Below, one piece after another: positions 41,801 through 53,715 of a stretch of DNA of 55,819 nucleotides. The DNA is taken from positions 1-55,819 of the forward strand of contig JAAPAO010000189.1 in the NCBI GenBank assembly GCA_013115145.1, written 5' to 3'. Under the pieces are notes generated by a model. The model saw only the letters and a list, made by a program, of their open reading frames with translations, had not been told where the DNA came from and did not search any database. The position numbers and the translations under genes were made by a program. The DNA is from Perkinsus chesapeaki (Eukaryota > Perkinsozoa > Perkinsida > Perkinsidae). How positions within the stretch are numbered: position 1 is the stretch's first letter; the number at the start of each line of letters is the position of its first letter.

Positions 41801-44697
41801 TTCGTCACTGATTGTTTACTATCAGTTTTGTTACTTTAATCATAATAAACTGACAAGAAAAATGACTTAAGTACTTATTAGTAATCCTAGTGAGTTATTA
41901 GGAGGAGAAGGCAACCGCGAAGGAGAGGGATCTTCTGAGGGGAATACTATCGGTGTCGACGACTTCAAGCATCTTCTGGTGAAATTACCTCTTCCCTATT
42001 AAATATCATCTGTAACACCTCAGATGGAATGCTCGTTACTCGACTCGTCAAATGTGCTCAACTGGGGTGATGTGAAGCTCTGGCTTGTCGAGATGAATCC
42101 TGCACTCTTCTCGATGGGAAGAGCTTGCCTGCAGCAGAGGCTTGAAAGGTATCACGAACTCTCGCAGTTTCCAGCAGACGCGCCTTTCACGATTTAATCA
42201 CTACCAGTCACGTTGTACGCTTGTTATCCAGCTGGGGTTAGTGCCCCAGGAGGTACCCAGCACTCGAATCTCAAACAAAGATTCTTAGTCTTGTTTTTTT
42301 GTGAAAAAATTAGTCTTTGACTCCTTGGGGTAGTTCTCAACAAACTGGGCAATAGGAATATGATTCTCACTCAAAGGAGAGTACCACAGTAGAAGTAGGT
42401 TAAGAAAACAGGACTTGTGTAGACATCAGAGATTCTTATGGTCGCCTACACCTATAGGACTATGAACCTATCACCCCAATATGAGCAGGTCTGGTAAAAT
42501 TGAGAGTTTATTCTCGCACCTATTCGAGCTGTGACCATCCTTGATGGGAATTTTAGTCAGTCCAGCATGCCTCAAAATATATGACAGACATACGTTGGCG
42601 AGGATATCACATTTTAAGAACCGAAATTCCCATATTTGCATGTTTTGCTAGAACAGTTATACGCAGTTTGCCCGAAAGAATTAGAATTTTCGTTTTCTTC
42701 GCGAGTGCGTAGTGATACGAACAGCAGTTAAATCGCTTTGTGATTTGCTGGGGGAATATTAGCGATCAACTGTCTCCGCTCCGGCCGCAGTCTGACTGAG
42801 TCTGTCTTATTAGACTAACAAACTAATATTTCAATACTGCTGCAGGTATCAATATCTCGAGCTCTTGGTGAAATCAGCTACTAAAGTTTACGGTACGCTA
42901 TTATAAAATAGGAATCATTTGCTGGAATGATTTTTAGGGGGAGAAGGTGGCGTGGAAGATGCAGTCTTTGGTTTCATAAGGGACGTTCTTCTACCTGTTA
43001 TGGATGCGTAAACGACTGTTGGGTATAAGTAGACTAACTAGTATTCAGTATTATTGGCTTATTACACTAATCTAAACTTAGTCTGGTCCAATGACTGAGT
43101 CATCACGACTCCAATTTGCTTTCTATGTACACCCTTAGAAAGTTTGCCTAAGACCCTGTGCTATAACTGTTACTGTATGGTTGACCCGAAAAAGTATCAT
43201 CGTGGAGATCACTCTCAAGTTAATTGTGAAGTCGATTGTCTAGTATACACCAGTATTGTCACAGAACTTCTGTGCCGATGACGAGTGTATGCTCTCTCTA
43301 CAGATACGACGATGATTATATCCGGAAGCTCGCAGTAGAGAAAGACAACCTTATTGTTCTGCAGATGGTCAGATTTTCAATATCCTTGCAAGATTCGGAA
43401 TCCACTTCCATTAGGTGCGTGCCAAGTTTCGTTCGCTGCATTCATTACTCCAGCGCCCATGGGCGTATGAAGATGACGAAATGCTGGTGGCACCGGATGA
43501 CCTCAAGTGAGATCAAGATCTCTAGGCCATTTGAGCAGTTTGAGGCCAAGTGGTGCGGTAAATTATCTCCCTAGAAAATTTCATCCTACTATCGTAAGTC
43601 ATCGTAAGTATCTAACCGTTTCTTATACCATGCTTGCGGGCGAGTAGCGCCGCAGATTCTGCGCCGATACTGAATCCTTTGAACCTCTATCATACGCATC
43701 GCCTTAAAACTAATGATTCACTGCGAGTAGCTGAGATTCTGCGAAGGAGACTCACTGGCATATTGTAACCTTAAGGAAGACTTGAAGGTGTATTCTCGCT
43801 ACACATATAATATTGAGACATCCACTTTGATTCTACCGCCTTATGTGACATTGTGTAGATTCGTTCTAAAGAGCTGCATTGAGGCCTACTTCACAGCAGA
43901 TGGTGAGATATTCTCTCGAAAATATATCTGAATGCTCAACATTGACAGATGACGAGAATGATCTACAAGCTGCAGATGGATCGCGCAAGGCAGATATATT
44001 AGGAATAGGAGAGAAGCTTGAACCAGAGCATGTCGAGACGATGCTGGAAGTAAATCTTTCATCGCGGAAGCGCAGAAAAAGACACCCATTCAAATGCATT
44101 CACCAATTGCCAATTTTTGGGACCTTAACGAAAACAATGGCAACTTTTATGCTTTCAAGTCGTGCCAGAGCAAGCTAGAAATCTCCGGAATTCCCATCGA
44201 CGATCGAAATCTTCAAATCGGAGTATCACAATAATCTGTCCCTGGGCGTGACACTGTCACGGTGACAGTTTGGGCAAACAGCAGCATGCTATGCTTTCTA
44301 CAACTAGCTACCAGTGGCGACGAACCTTCAAGTTATGGCATCCCTAGCGGTCCCACTATTAGCGGACAGCTGGCGTACTGATCGCTGAGCTCTGCTATCG
44401 CAGGTATTTGACGGCCTTGTTGGTGATATCCTTAACAAGCGTGCTGCGGATACTGATAAGTCTGCTATGTAAGAGACGTTATTCGGAATATCTTATTCCT
44501 TAAATGATTCATCTGATGATTTATTGCATAATTTTTCAACGGTTCAGGTATTTTTGGGATTTCTTCGAGCTTCTCATGTATCTGTGTGATTCTATTAAGA
44601 GTACGATTCCTTTGCATGAAGCCATTCCTAAGGCTATCAACACTATGACAGCGATGGTTGGTCATATGACTGCAAACGGAGTTGACCTACCCAGGTA
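38864..44697 (+). CDS. Long multi-exon gene, CBM20-like then helical repeats
   Basis: At least fourteen plus-strand exons chain together. First: YPHLKPAAGGSAKVFETLGV ... RLTEWRE, then VVGHYMVHEKWLPLYPQVEF, GYHW/DAILRGPPGTAVFK/FVLPDGTKVICESLPV, which resembles a CBM20 starch-binding domain (W...lxGxxxxKFVLxDGxxxxE). Later exons are helical: GIEKLCGGEVTANAFLLGIV, EFLALEGIRYLIPMYHHLRN, EDWEKLKLSWLNTEERTK/DVLVEFYDALIDLFDSYAFM, VLNWGDVKLWLVEMNPALFS, YQYLELLVKSATKVYGGEGG, DAVFGFIRDVLLPVMD/YDDDYIRKLAVEKDNLIVLQ, PIQMHSPIANFWDLNENNGN, VFDGLVGDILNKRAAD and YFWDFFELLMYLCDSIKSTI. Junctions at 41993, 42113, 43011 and 44461 agree in phase. Near 44055 one extra T restores the frame. Family not recognised; a few exons are uncertain and it may be two genes. 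Confidence 0.55.
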
Positions 44698-44699
44698 GG

Positions 44700-46855
44700 C
44701 CTACAATTTCCGCTGAGCTTACGGTGGTCGATTTTGTCACACGTTTGGTTTATTTTGCCGAACATTCTATTAAGTAGAAATCGAAGTCCTGTAGAATATT
44801 TTCTGTCGAAACTCTTAATTGTTGACGCATTTCGGACGCAAATGTCTACAGCGGTGCATTGTAGTATGAACCAAACCGTGACACGTTATTCAAAAAGCAC
44901 ACCAAACTTGAGAGTCTCAAATTGAGACATAATACATAGTGACTCTATAGTGGACTTCATTATTAATGAAGTCTACGATCACGGTAGTCGGCGGCTAGTC
45001 GTGATAATCTGCTTCCCTCACACTGTATGTAGGCTCTCATCCCAACCGACGAAATGGAACGATAATAACAGTTGCGTTTAACTGCAACGTTTAAACACTT
45101 GAGCTTTCAATTTATCTAACTTTTCCTTTGAACTCTTAAACTGCGACATCTTAAGCTTTCAGCCGGGAAGGATCCGAGATTGAGTATCCTTTAAACGAGA
45201 GTAATGAGGAAGTGCTTTGAATCAGCATTATTGACTGCATGCCAACGTACGTGCTTCCGAAGTATGCGTTGTTGTGTTCGATCCGAGTTGGGGTAATTAT
45301 TAACTTGTTCGCTTAGACCAGTCGTCAGTCACGAATGTGAACACTGTGTAAAACCCACAACAATATTGGTATCATATGAAGGATTCATGATAAAGGAGTG
45401 CCGAGTTAACTCACCTGAATGGGTCACCCAAGTCAACTCCTAAGGTTGTGGCGGCCTAAGTCACTCCCAATGTTCATTAAACCAATTCTGAGATTCAGAA
45501 TCGATTCCAGCATCGCATTTTACGTGTAAAAAGCAGTTCTGGAATCGATTCTGAATTTCAATATCGGTTTATTGAACGATCCCACTGGCGCTCGAAGCGG
45601 TCGTTTATGTAGAGTTTTCACCAATCTCGCTTGTGGCCGCGCGATCTATACAAGCATAAGATGAAACGTGAGCTCTGTTCCTTATCGCAACTATTCATCG
45701 TAATAATAGAGCAATAAATGACAAATTCCGTTGCAACTTTGCGTAACAGTTGTTGGACCCCTTCTATAGAGGTCCAACATCTAAGTTCCAGGCTGAAAAC
45801 AAATTTCCATCCAGATTAGTTTCGTTGATGAACTCTATATTTTATACAAGGAGTGCCAAACCTTTCCGCAACATATTGCATGATGAAGTAGTAATGGTAA
45901 TTGCAATAATATACCTACACCCTCATGCTTTCACCACAGCCTTTCACCACAGCCTGATGTGATGACATGATAACCTCAGTAGTCTCATAATCTCAGTAAG
46001 ACTCTACTTCACAACGGCTTACCGAGGGTTGGGCGATTTCGGAAGATATGTGTTCCAGACACGGTTTTTTCCAACACTTCTACGGTAGGAGTCCTACCGA
46101 GCGCGGTCTTGGTTAATTTTAAAGGCATTTTATTATCACTTTTTTACCAAATGAAGTATGAAAACGAGCTTGTTTTTGGAGTGTCCCCGCTATGAGCTGT
46201 TAGAGACCGTATCACTCCACCCAACCACTGGTGTTCAGTCACTGAACTTCAGTGCCTTTGGTTACCCTACACATCACGTAAAGTAATTCATGATTTCAGC
46301 TTGCCAGACCCTCTCGAAAAAATTCCCCCTATTCAGTCAGGTGTTTTTGGTAGAATTGGCGGGTGAAGGCTAAAAATCCCGTCATCACGGGTTGAGCCTT
46401 CCCCGCCGATCATTTTCAGTTTTTTTCTCAGATCTGCATTGCCGTGTTATCAGTGTTACGAATTCGGCGAACTCACAACTTTAGTAGCACCAAGTTATCT
46501 CATTCGGGCCAACTCTGGCGAGAGTCATACGTCTTGGCTTTCGCGCTCACTGTCGTAACAGGCGTCTAGCAGTATCGCTTTTGGTCGACCGCTTGTGGTC
46601 CAACTCTACATATGATTTCAAGGATCTTTGGAGTCTCAGCTTATAATGAACGTCGTCTATCCTAGGGAATCTTTGCAAAGGTACCTTGTGTTTTGTTTTC
46701 TCACTAGAGTAAGGTGGTTCCTTCGAATTAGATATCATAAAACTCAACAGTTGCACGAAGCTAAGCAATTGAAATAATGTGGTCTATCCGAGACTTTGTT
46801 AATAGCACCAACGTAACTAAGCTCTCCCCAGTGGTACGAGTGAGCACGTATTTTC
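44700..46855. other. Gene-poor region
   Basis: Apart from the hairpin at 45461-45590, only scattered short frames. The 3' end of the long gene may extend a little into it. Confidence 0.4.
45461..45590. repeat. Long imperfect hairpin, ~50-bp arms
   Basis: CTGAGATTCAGAATCGATTC CAG (45489-45511) faces CTGGAATCGATTCTGAATTT CA (45539-45560) across a ~28-nt loop. Pairing extends outwards through AAACCAATT/AATATCGGTTT and TTCATT/AATTGAAC-like sequence, giving arms of about 50 bp with few mismatches. There is no ORF. It could be a MITE or the precursor of a small RNA; flanking target duplication is not obvious. Confidence 0.8.
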
Positions 46856-47290
46856 TCAAGTCTTTTCCAACATAATCTTATAGCCATCTCCATACGTGCT
46901 ATAGGCAAGCCCTGGCACTTCCTGGTAGAAGTTTGAGAAGTCTCCATACGTGAAGTTGCGACCAGGACAGTCAGTATTCAACTGATCTATCATCATCTCC
47001 ATCAGTTCTCTATCATCTTCTTCACCATTCACAGTATAATTCATCCCATGCGTACCAGGGAATTCCTCCACCCCCACCAGGGCACGGGATGGAGGTTTAG
47101 TTTTATCACAGGTGATACTCATATCGACGTCCGCATCATAAGGATGAGGATAGGGTTTTTGAAATGTACAATTAAAGAACAAGTAAGGGTCTGCTATCAG
47201 CCCTGTATAGATACCGTCAGGGTACACGGCATCACAGTGAGACAGCAGCCAGATGAAGAGTGTAGTGTAGAACAGCATGTCCGATAACAC
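46856..47290 (-). CDS. Secreted protein, ~140 aa, single exon
   Basis: Starts MLSDMLFYTTLFIWLLSHCD (a later Met at 47278 gives a tighter signal peptide). The mature part: YPDGIYTGLIADPYLFFNCT, FQKPYPHPYDADVDMSITCD, then an NYT and an NFT glycosylation site and an end GYKIMLEKT. The FNCxFQxPxPH block is shared with the ORF at 23.7-23.9 kb, so this is a small dispersed family. Function unknown. Confidence 0.75.
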   Translation of the reverse strand: MLSDMLFYTTLFIWLLSHCDAVYPDGIYTGLIADPYLFFNCTFQKPYPHPYDADVDMSITCDKTKPPSRALVGVEEFPGTHGMNYTVNGEEDDRELMEMMIDQLNTDCPGRNFTYGDFSNFYQEVPGLAYSTYGDGYKIMLEKT

Positions 47291-47299
47291 GTATGTACA

Positions 47300-50100
47300 C
47301 TCAAAATTCTAAAAGAGAAAAAAGCAAATCAAATCTTCGTCACAAATCCCTTAGGTTTCTATGCCCGTAGAAGTGTACCCTTTGCGATGTAACTGTGACG
47401 AGCTCTCTTGAATATTGTCAGTCCCTTTAGAACGCTGTAATTTCAGGTGTCTCGAATCGTAATCAAACAAGGTTGCTACGTGTGGCTAGCCCCCCCCACG
47501 GGGATGCTCGCTCGCCCCGCGCCGCGCCAGAGCCGACAATGACTTTATAGTTGCGGCTCACTCCTCCGTATTTTCTAGAGACTGACTCAGACTGATACCG
47601 CTTATCCGCAAGTTCGCCTCACCTTAAGTCCTCACTGACCTGAAGCACCTACCTCTCATCGCCTATATGTTATCGGTAGCGCCTGATTCAAGGATATTGA
47701 CTGCTCGATCATGGATCATATATGACTCCATGTAGTTCATGCCATTGCAAAGGTCTCAATCACTACGCTCGAGGAACCGTTGCCAAATATTCCCCCTAGA
47801 AAAGCTACCCTGCTACTGGCGACGATCCGATCCCGGAAAGAACGTCCAGGAGGATCAAGGAGCCGGTCTTGTCCTACAGCATCGTCGATCTTGTTGTAGA
47901 GTGTTCCTATTCTTCGCGCCGTGACGACAACAACTAAGACAGTGTCTTCAAGACCCCCGCCTCTCAAACGAACGAACCCATTAGCCCTTTGCTGACCCAA
48001 TTTCTGACCTCCTAAGAGCATCAACGCCGACTGGAACTGAGAAGAGCGATTATCTGTCGGACGGTGTCCGACACCCTCCACCAGGTGAAGGAATCATTCG
48101 GCCGACCCTCGGAGGACGCGCCCCCCCGGCGAATTGTTCAAGAATATCTCACGAAATTTCACGACATTTCATGAAATTGCAATTTCATGCCAAATTTTAT
48201 GCAATTTAAAATCCTGAAATTTCAGGTGTAAGAGCAGGCGCATCAGCGCAACATGTCTATGAAGAAATTTGTTAGATGACTGAGGGATATGGAAAGCTGC
48301 AGAAGCTTTTTATGAGCGGAGCTTTTCTCATTTTCTCACACGCCTCATTTCGACGAGCTCTCGAGTTTGAAACGAGACTGGGATCTTCCAACTTTCGTGC
48401 GATACGTCTTCGACGCCGTGCTCTGAGGGCCACCTGTAGAGTAACTTACTCTGAGTAAGGTCGATGACGCGCGCAGTGTGGTGTGCCACGGAGACAATTC
48501 CTTTGCTCGCTCAAGGGCTCCACCGGTAGATAGCAGTAAAATCCCACCGAGTACGGGGTTCTCAGGAGTAACCTGAAACCCGAAGCCCGATCCTTATCCA
48601 TGAGGATAATCCAAATGTAATTACATCATGTAATCGGGTCGGGCGTCAGTTACCATGCACTTGATAGTTACTTGGTACAGAGATAATGCCACCAGATGGC
48701 AAGTCTAATAGGCAGGCTGGCATTACTCGATTCGCGACTTGCGAATCGGCCTTCACTATGGTAAGGTACCAAGCTACCATTAAGAGCATCGCCATACTCA
48801 GGAATAATTAGAAAAAAAATACCGTCTATATGCCGAGAACTTACGACATCTTCCCGGCATTGCTCGTTCAGATCGGTATGAGCCGTGCGGACAAGCCGCT
48901 TAAGTAAGCAATGTTCTGGTTTCTCTATGCGTGTGCTGTAACTTTTTCCTTTAGCTGACACAATCTTAGCATGTCCCTCGTGTGTTGTTTTAATTATGTC
49001 AATTGTCTCCCCGTCTGTTTACACGGGATTTCACAAACACTACTGAGTGTTTCCAGTTCTGCTATTTTAATGAATGATGGCGGGGTGCCTGAATTAGTTA
49101 TCGAGATTGCGTAATCAACGTTTGCAAGCGAAGAAGTCTTAGATTTGAAATCATTGATTTCTGGTACCTCGCGCCGCCTACACTATGAAGGCTTCACTTG
49201 GCTCGTACACCGTTTTCCCTTAAACGCTTCGGAACACTATGAAACATTGGCAATGTTACATTGCTCCGGAACAGAACACTATGTCATATCGATATTATCG
49301 ATATAGTCTCCTGAATATGAGCGTTTCTTATATTGTTGCGCGGCACTTGCCACATAATCTCCGTCAGCAGGGAGGCAACCCGTCATACATGTCTCGCCAT
49401 GCTCTCGTGCCCAATGAACTTGATAAGCTGAGCTCCTTTGCCTCTCCATACGAGGAGACGTTCGAATGTATCTTCCTACAACTTGTTGGTATCACATTCC
49501 AGCAGTGGCGTGCTGATTGATGGCGTCCATCGGATGCCATATTTCGCTTTATAGTGGGCCGTCTTGCCCGCGGGGGAGCCGGGGGGTCCACGCCTCTGTT
49601 TTTTGAGCACAGTAAAACTTAGGTTGCCCAAAGTCCACTTCAAACTCGTCAAGTTGTGTGCGGAATATGACATGTTGAGCATGCAGTTCTTTGGCTTTGT
49701 TGAAGCTTTGAGTGAAGCTCGTTCACTGGTGAAGTGTTGTAAATTGCTCTAAGTGATAACCCCACATAGTGTTCGAATACATTGTTGAATAAGCCAGCTC
49801 CTCGTCTCCCATGGGGCCATGTTCAAGTACCCTGTATCACAGTTGCGTGGACAGCGATTGTAACTTGAAGGATAGGTATCTAATGCGAGGCTATAGTCAC
49901 ATCTCGACTATCAGTTCCTGGTAGTGGCAGAAGCGGCAGCTTGCGGTATTCCACCTCCGCAGTGGTGAGCCCCGCGCCGGTGAGGAACCAAGCGCCTCCA
50001 CGCATCCTTTCCCGGTGTCTCCTTGCAAGCTCCTCGAGATAAGTTCAAGCCTTTCGGCTGAAGATCAATGGAAACCCCCGTTCCAACCATCAAGTGGTAT
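47300..50100. other. Gene-poor region with weak ORFs
   Basis: Includes a minus ORF at 47737-48081 (LEDTVLVVVVTARRIGTLYN) and plus ORFs at 49239-49520 and 49564-49752 without signal peptides, splice partners or family resemblance. An AT-rich self-complementary stretch (ATTTCATGAAATTGCAATTT region, 48155-48225) could fold. I would not call genes here. Confidence 0.4.
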
Positions 50101-50109
50101 CTAAAATTC

Positions 50110-50757
50110 ATCAGTTAGCTTTGAGGGAGATAAGGTTATCTTGAAGCGTTTCGGTAAAGTCGAAGGACCCGAGCAGTATCCATATTTTGATGTTGGTTTC
50201 GATCTCAAAGTCAACACCGCCGGTGAGGTACATATGGTGGGAAAAATGGCCGTACGTATGATTACAAGCTCACAGCTGATGACTGCAAGAAACACAGCAA
50301 CAATACAGATCTTTTCACTTGCTCGGTTTCGAGAGGTAGCAGAAACTTGGCTCGCAAGACTACTAGGCCAGGAGTTGGTCCCGTGTACTCCGGGGAGACC
50401 GGTGAACTTTTGGACTCAGCCTCAGTGTACTTCTACCGCTGGACTGATCTCGAAGGCCAATTTCATATATTTAACGCGCCTCTAGGACCTGGATCTCCTT
50501 GGGATTTCATGTACATTTCTCCGTCCTCCAGAGTTCATGAAACGAAGGACTCTGAGGGGCTAGTGATTCAGTTTAGTGACAGAGAAGGTTATGGTGGGAA
50601 ATACTTGAAAGTTACCCAGAAGTTTGTCCATGACATTGCCAAGAATGTGGTGTATCTCATACCCCTCAATAAGTCTCATCCAACAATAACGATGTATCCT
50701 CCTCCTACACGTCCTCCTTCTTGGGGAGTAGTGATGGATAACGAGTCGATTAGATAA
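50110..50757 (+). CDS. Beta-rich protein with an apparent frameshift
   Basis: Two abutting frames make one protein: SFEGDKVILKRFGKVEGPEQ, YPYFDVGFDLKVNTAGEVHM VGK, then in the next frame NGRTYDYKLTADDCKKHSNN, TDLFTCSVSRGSRNLARKTT, RPGVGPVYSGETGELLDSAS, VYFYRWTDLEGQFHIFNAPL, continuing to TMYPPPTRPPSWGVVMDNES IR. The switch is at GGGAAAAATGG (about 50245), where one more A would make the frame continuous. Cys and NxT content resemble the secreted proteins. The start exon, expected to hold a signal peptide, is not identified. Confidence 0.55.
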
Positions 50758-50759
50758 TG

Positions 50760-52253
50760 TAAGCTTACCAGTCATAACGAATGATTAGTCGGCTCCTGTT
50801 TTTTCAGGTGTTCGAGACCTTCTCAGGCAATCGGCAACACAGACAACCCCCACTTGCTATGTTAACCCCATTTTTCTATTATTTCTTGAAGACACGGTGA
50901 GCAGTGCCCGGAGCAAGAAGGCACGGCGCGCTCTCAAGTGCTCTTATAGACTAGCAGGTTTGCCGCTCTAAGTATACCGCTCTTTCTTTAGAATAGTGTC
51001 TAGTTCCAGTGTTTGCCGGGCTGGCTTAGCCACAGTAAATAACATTCGAGGCTTTATGAGTGCCGTTTTCGCGACACCTTGCTCAAGGATACCTCATTGT
51101 CGGATGACATCCGTCACATTGTCACACGCCTCCGCAAGAGTCTTATCTACGCGTTAGTGTCGCGGTCCGTGGCCCGTGGGGTACTCCGGATGAGAATGTC
51201 AGTCGGCTGAAGCGATTCGGCTCCTTCACGGGAGCTCTACCCATGTCATGAAAAGCACCCCATCTCTCCCGGTGTGGGCCGCACCCCATCTATCTGCACG
51301 CACCTCGTTGAGCAGCCAGGCTGATGCAGCTTCGGTTATGCCGCATATCTTGTTATGTTGACCGGATAACTTATGTGGAGCCCAAGGAGTTTATACCACG
51401 ACTAATAACTTGGACTGAATGTGGTTCACTGAGTAAATCTCACTTGACATAGTTCAACAAACTTCAGCTTTTATACCGCTGCACTTTATGCTTCATATTT
51501 TAAGCTCTTTACTGCATGTTTCCATCTTCGACACGTTGATGTACCGTACCGTACCTTTGTACTCAATAGGCTGTGATGACAGGAACATCAGACTCAAGAC
51601 GACAAAATGGTTCCTGTACCTAACCCAGCGCCTCATTGATAGACCCCATTTCCGAGGATACTTGAGTAACTCAAGTTGAGTTCAGTAAATAAACCCTAGC
51701 AAACTTCAAATGAAAGTCAACTTCATGTGAAAGTCAACCCCGCCGTAGGGTGGGTGTTCGACACTCAAAGGTTCGAGAAGTAACCTCCGAGAGCTCGTAA
51801 CGCTGCTATTTGACTGTGTAGCCACGGTGGCTAAGCCACCTCAGACATGAAAGCAGGAAGTGGAACACGCGGACCACTCGGTGTTGTTCCAAGTCGATCC
51901 TCACTAACAATATTCCGACTCGTAAGTTACGAGTCGTAACCAAACGTGAGTCTCGCACAATTCCTCAGCCAGTGCATATCCGTGGCCGCCTGCGCGGGTG
52001 CGAGGTCCTCCAGGAACGTTTAGAAAGTTGTTGGTTCGCGCTATTGCTCATCTTATTTATGCAAAAGGAAACTGAAAGTGATGAGATATTCCAGAGCCAG
52101 CTCCTATAATTGATACATACACCCCTACGGTTTGGCCCTTAATCCTGCCTAGCCTCCCGATCAACCGACACTGGGGTGGAGTCTAGTAGACTTGTTGTAG
52201 GATTCTGCGCAGTCTATGTGCATGCGTGCTAGAATAATCTATAGCTAAGCGGC
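50760..52253. other. No gene seen
   Basis: Short, unsupported frames only. This is the left flank of the transposon. Confidence 0.5.
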
Positions 52254-52260
52254 CGGCGCG
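52254..52260. repeat. Target-site duplication CGGCGCG, left
   Basis: CGGCGCG directly abuts the left inverted repeat and is repeated exactly at 54903-54909, directly abutting the right one. Confidence 0.85.
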
Positions 52261-52392
52261 CACGGTAGGGCGATCGCTGCATTAAATAAATTAAAAAGTA
52301 CCAAATTATCTATGTATCATGAGGATCAAAATGAGCTATGTTTCGTGACAGGGAGTGCAGTAGTTAACGAGATACGGTCGGGCATGGGATTC
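52261..52392. repeat. Left terminal inverted repeat, 132 bp
   Basis: Exact reverse complement of 54771-54902; pairing with mismatches runs about 12 bp further in. The outermost CACGGTA is the likely cleavage-proximal motif. Confidence 0.95.
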
Positions 52393-52455
52393 CTATGTTA
52401 ACACAATAACACTATTTGGGAAAATAATAGAAACGAATAATGTTATGCGACACAG

Positions 52456-53715
52456 CTACTCTTCACTGTAACTGGCGCAGCTTCTGCGGGGTTTTTCACA
52501 ACTTGTCGAAGGCTCAGCTACTTGCTTGCGCTTAGTGTTGTATGTGGCTCCGAGATGAGCAATTCCATCAGCGTGTGACATGCAATTGATCATACTAACA
52601 CTCGCCTCTCTATTAATGGTTCCATGCAGAGACTCAATCACTTCCTCGGTGATTGACCAAGCAGCAATACCAGCATTTTCTAGGGTTCGAAGACTATCTA
52701 CTAGATGGTGAAGGAGTACATGGAGACTAAGTGTGACAGGTATATCCAGTTCAGCTATAGCTGTTTGGATCCTTTCAATTTCCTTACTCACTTCACTTAT
52801 CCAGTCATTTTCTTCACACCAATGACCATGCTCGCAATAGACCAGCTGTCGTACCCGACCCCAAGCAGCAATTATATCGGCAGCAGCAGCGTCAAACCCG
52901 GCAGCCTGCCACACATGTCCCGCATCACGCTGACCGGCGATCTTTGAAGCCAAAGCAGCACAATCCTTCCCTGTGAGAGAAACTGTCTTCAAGAAGGAGC
53001 GGTTTATTGCAGAAGACGATGTAGGCAGGGAAGATTTTATACCATAATTATCACTGAGAAACGACTCCACCTTCTGACGCTCTTCTTTGTTATTGACATA
53101 CTTCCCGAAGACAGCTTTAGCTAAGTTCATGCCAAGGTGAAGAACAGGACACGCGATAGCAACAAAAGGTGAGTCATCAAACTCAATGAGCGGATTATAC
53201 CGCTGGCCATTAACGTGGGACTTTCCCCGGCCCTTGTTGGTAGCAGCGAGTTCTCTGGCCCTGGCTGTAGTGCGCAAAGGTTCAGACTTGTCATAGACCA
53301 TCCGATACTTTTCGTAGCGACCTGAGCTTGTACAGTAAGGGCAGCCGGTTACCGTTAATCCAAGGACGACCTGAATCCATTTCATATCACCGCTAAGTAT
53401 GACCTGGTACTCTCGAAAGATGTCTTCAAGATCGGAAAATACCTTGACCATGCAATCACGCTTTTCAGCGATATCCCCAATACAGACCAAATACGGAGAC
53501 ACCTTGCTCCCTGTATCGTAGTGAGATACGTGGGTATTCACAGGCAATGCAAGAAGCTTGAAGAGTCCACCTCCGCTGTCGCCCGACAAGCGGAGAACGC
53601 ACTCGGATCCATACATCTCCTTCAAGTCGTCAACCAGATACTTGCCCATAGCAACCACGCCTCCTTCCAGCTCGAACGTGGTCCACTTAGACTTCTGTAG
53701 AGGTAGAGAGCTACT
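52456..53715 (-). CDS. Transposase, catalytic part (RAG1/Transib-like DDE)
   Basis: The open frame runs from about 53715 to 52456. Taking the GTG at 53658 as residue 1, D27 lies in LRLSGDSGGGLFKL, D91 in ILSGDMKWIQVVLGL, C106/C109 in GCPYC, H313/H318 in LHVLLHHLVDSL and E338 in GIAAWSITEEVIESLH. From memory, mouse RAG1 has D600, D708, C727/C730, H937/H942 and E962: the H-H gap (5), the second H to E gap (20) and the D2-E gap (247 vs 254) agree closely. SPFVAIACPVLHLGMNLAKA parallels the RAG1 DALH region. No ATG starts this frame. It overlaps the 3' end of the upstream ORF in the +1 frame by about 14 nt, so the two are probably one transposase joined by splicing, frameshifting, or split by an indel. 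Confidence 0.8.
   Translation of the reverse strand, partial: SSSLPLQKSKWTTFELEGGVVAMGKYLVDDLKEMYGSECVLRLSGDSGGGLFKLLALPVNTHVSHYDTGSKVSPYLVCIGDIAEKRDCMVKVFSDLEDIFREYQVILSGDMKWIQVVLGLTVTGCPYCTSSGRYEKYRMVYDKSEPLRTTARARELAATNKGRGKSHVNGQRYNPLIEFDDSPFVAIACPVLHLGMNLAKAVFGKYVNNKEERQKVESFLSDNYGIKSSLPTSSSAINRSFLKTVSLTGKDCAALASKIAGQRDAGHVWQAAGFDAAAADIIAAWGRVRQLVYCEHGHWCEENDWISEVSKEIERIQTAIAELDIPVTLSLHVLLHHLVDSLRTLENAGIAAWSITEEVIESLHGTINREASVSMINCMSHADGIAHLGATYNTKRKQVAEPSTSCEKPRRSCASYSEE

Noticed and set aside
52259-52260. Transposon ends two bases further out (CGCACGG)
   Set aside because: The inverted match does extend by CG, but only ends at 52261/54902 leave a perfect direct repeat (CGGCGCG) on both sides, so CG belongs to the target duplication.
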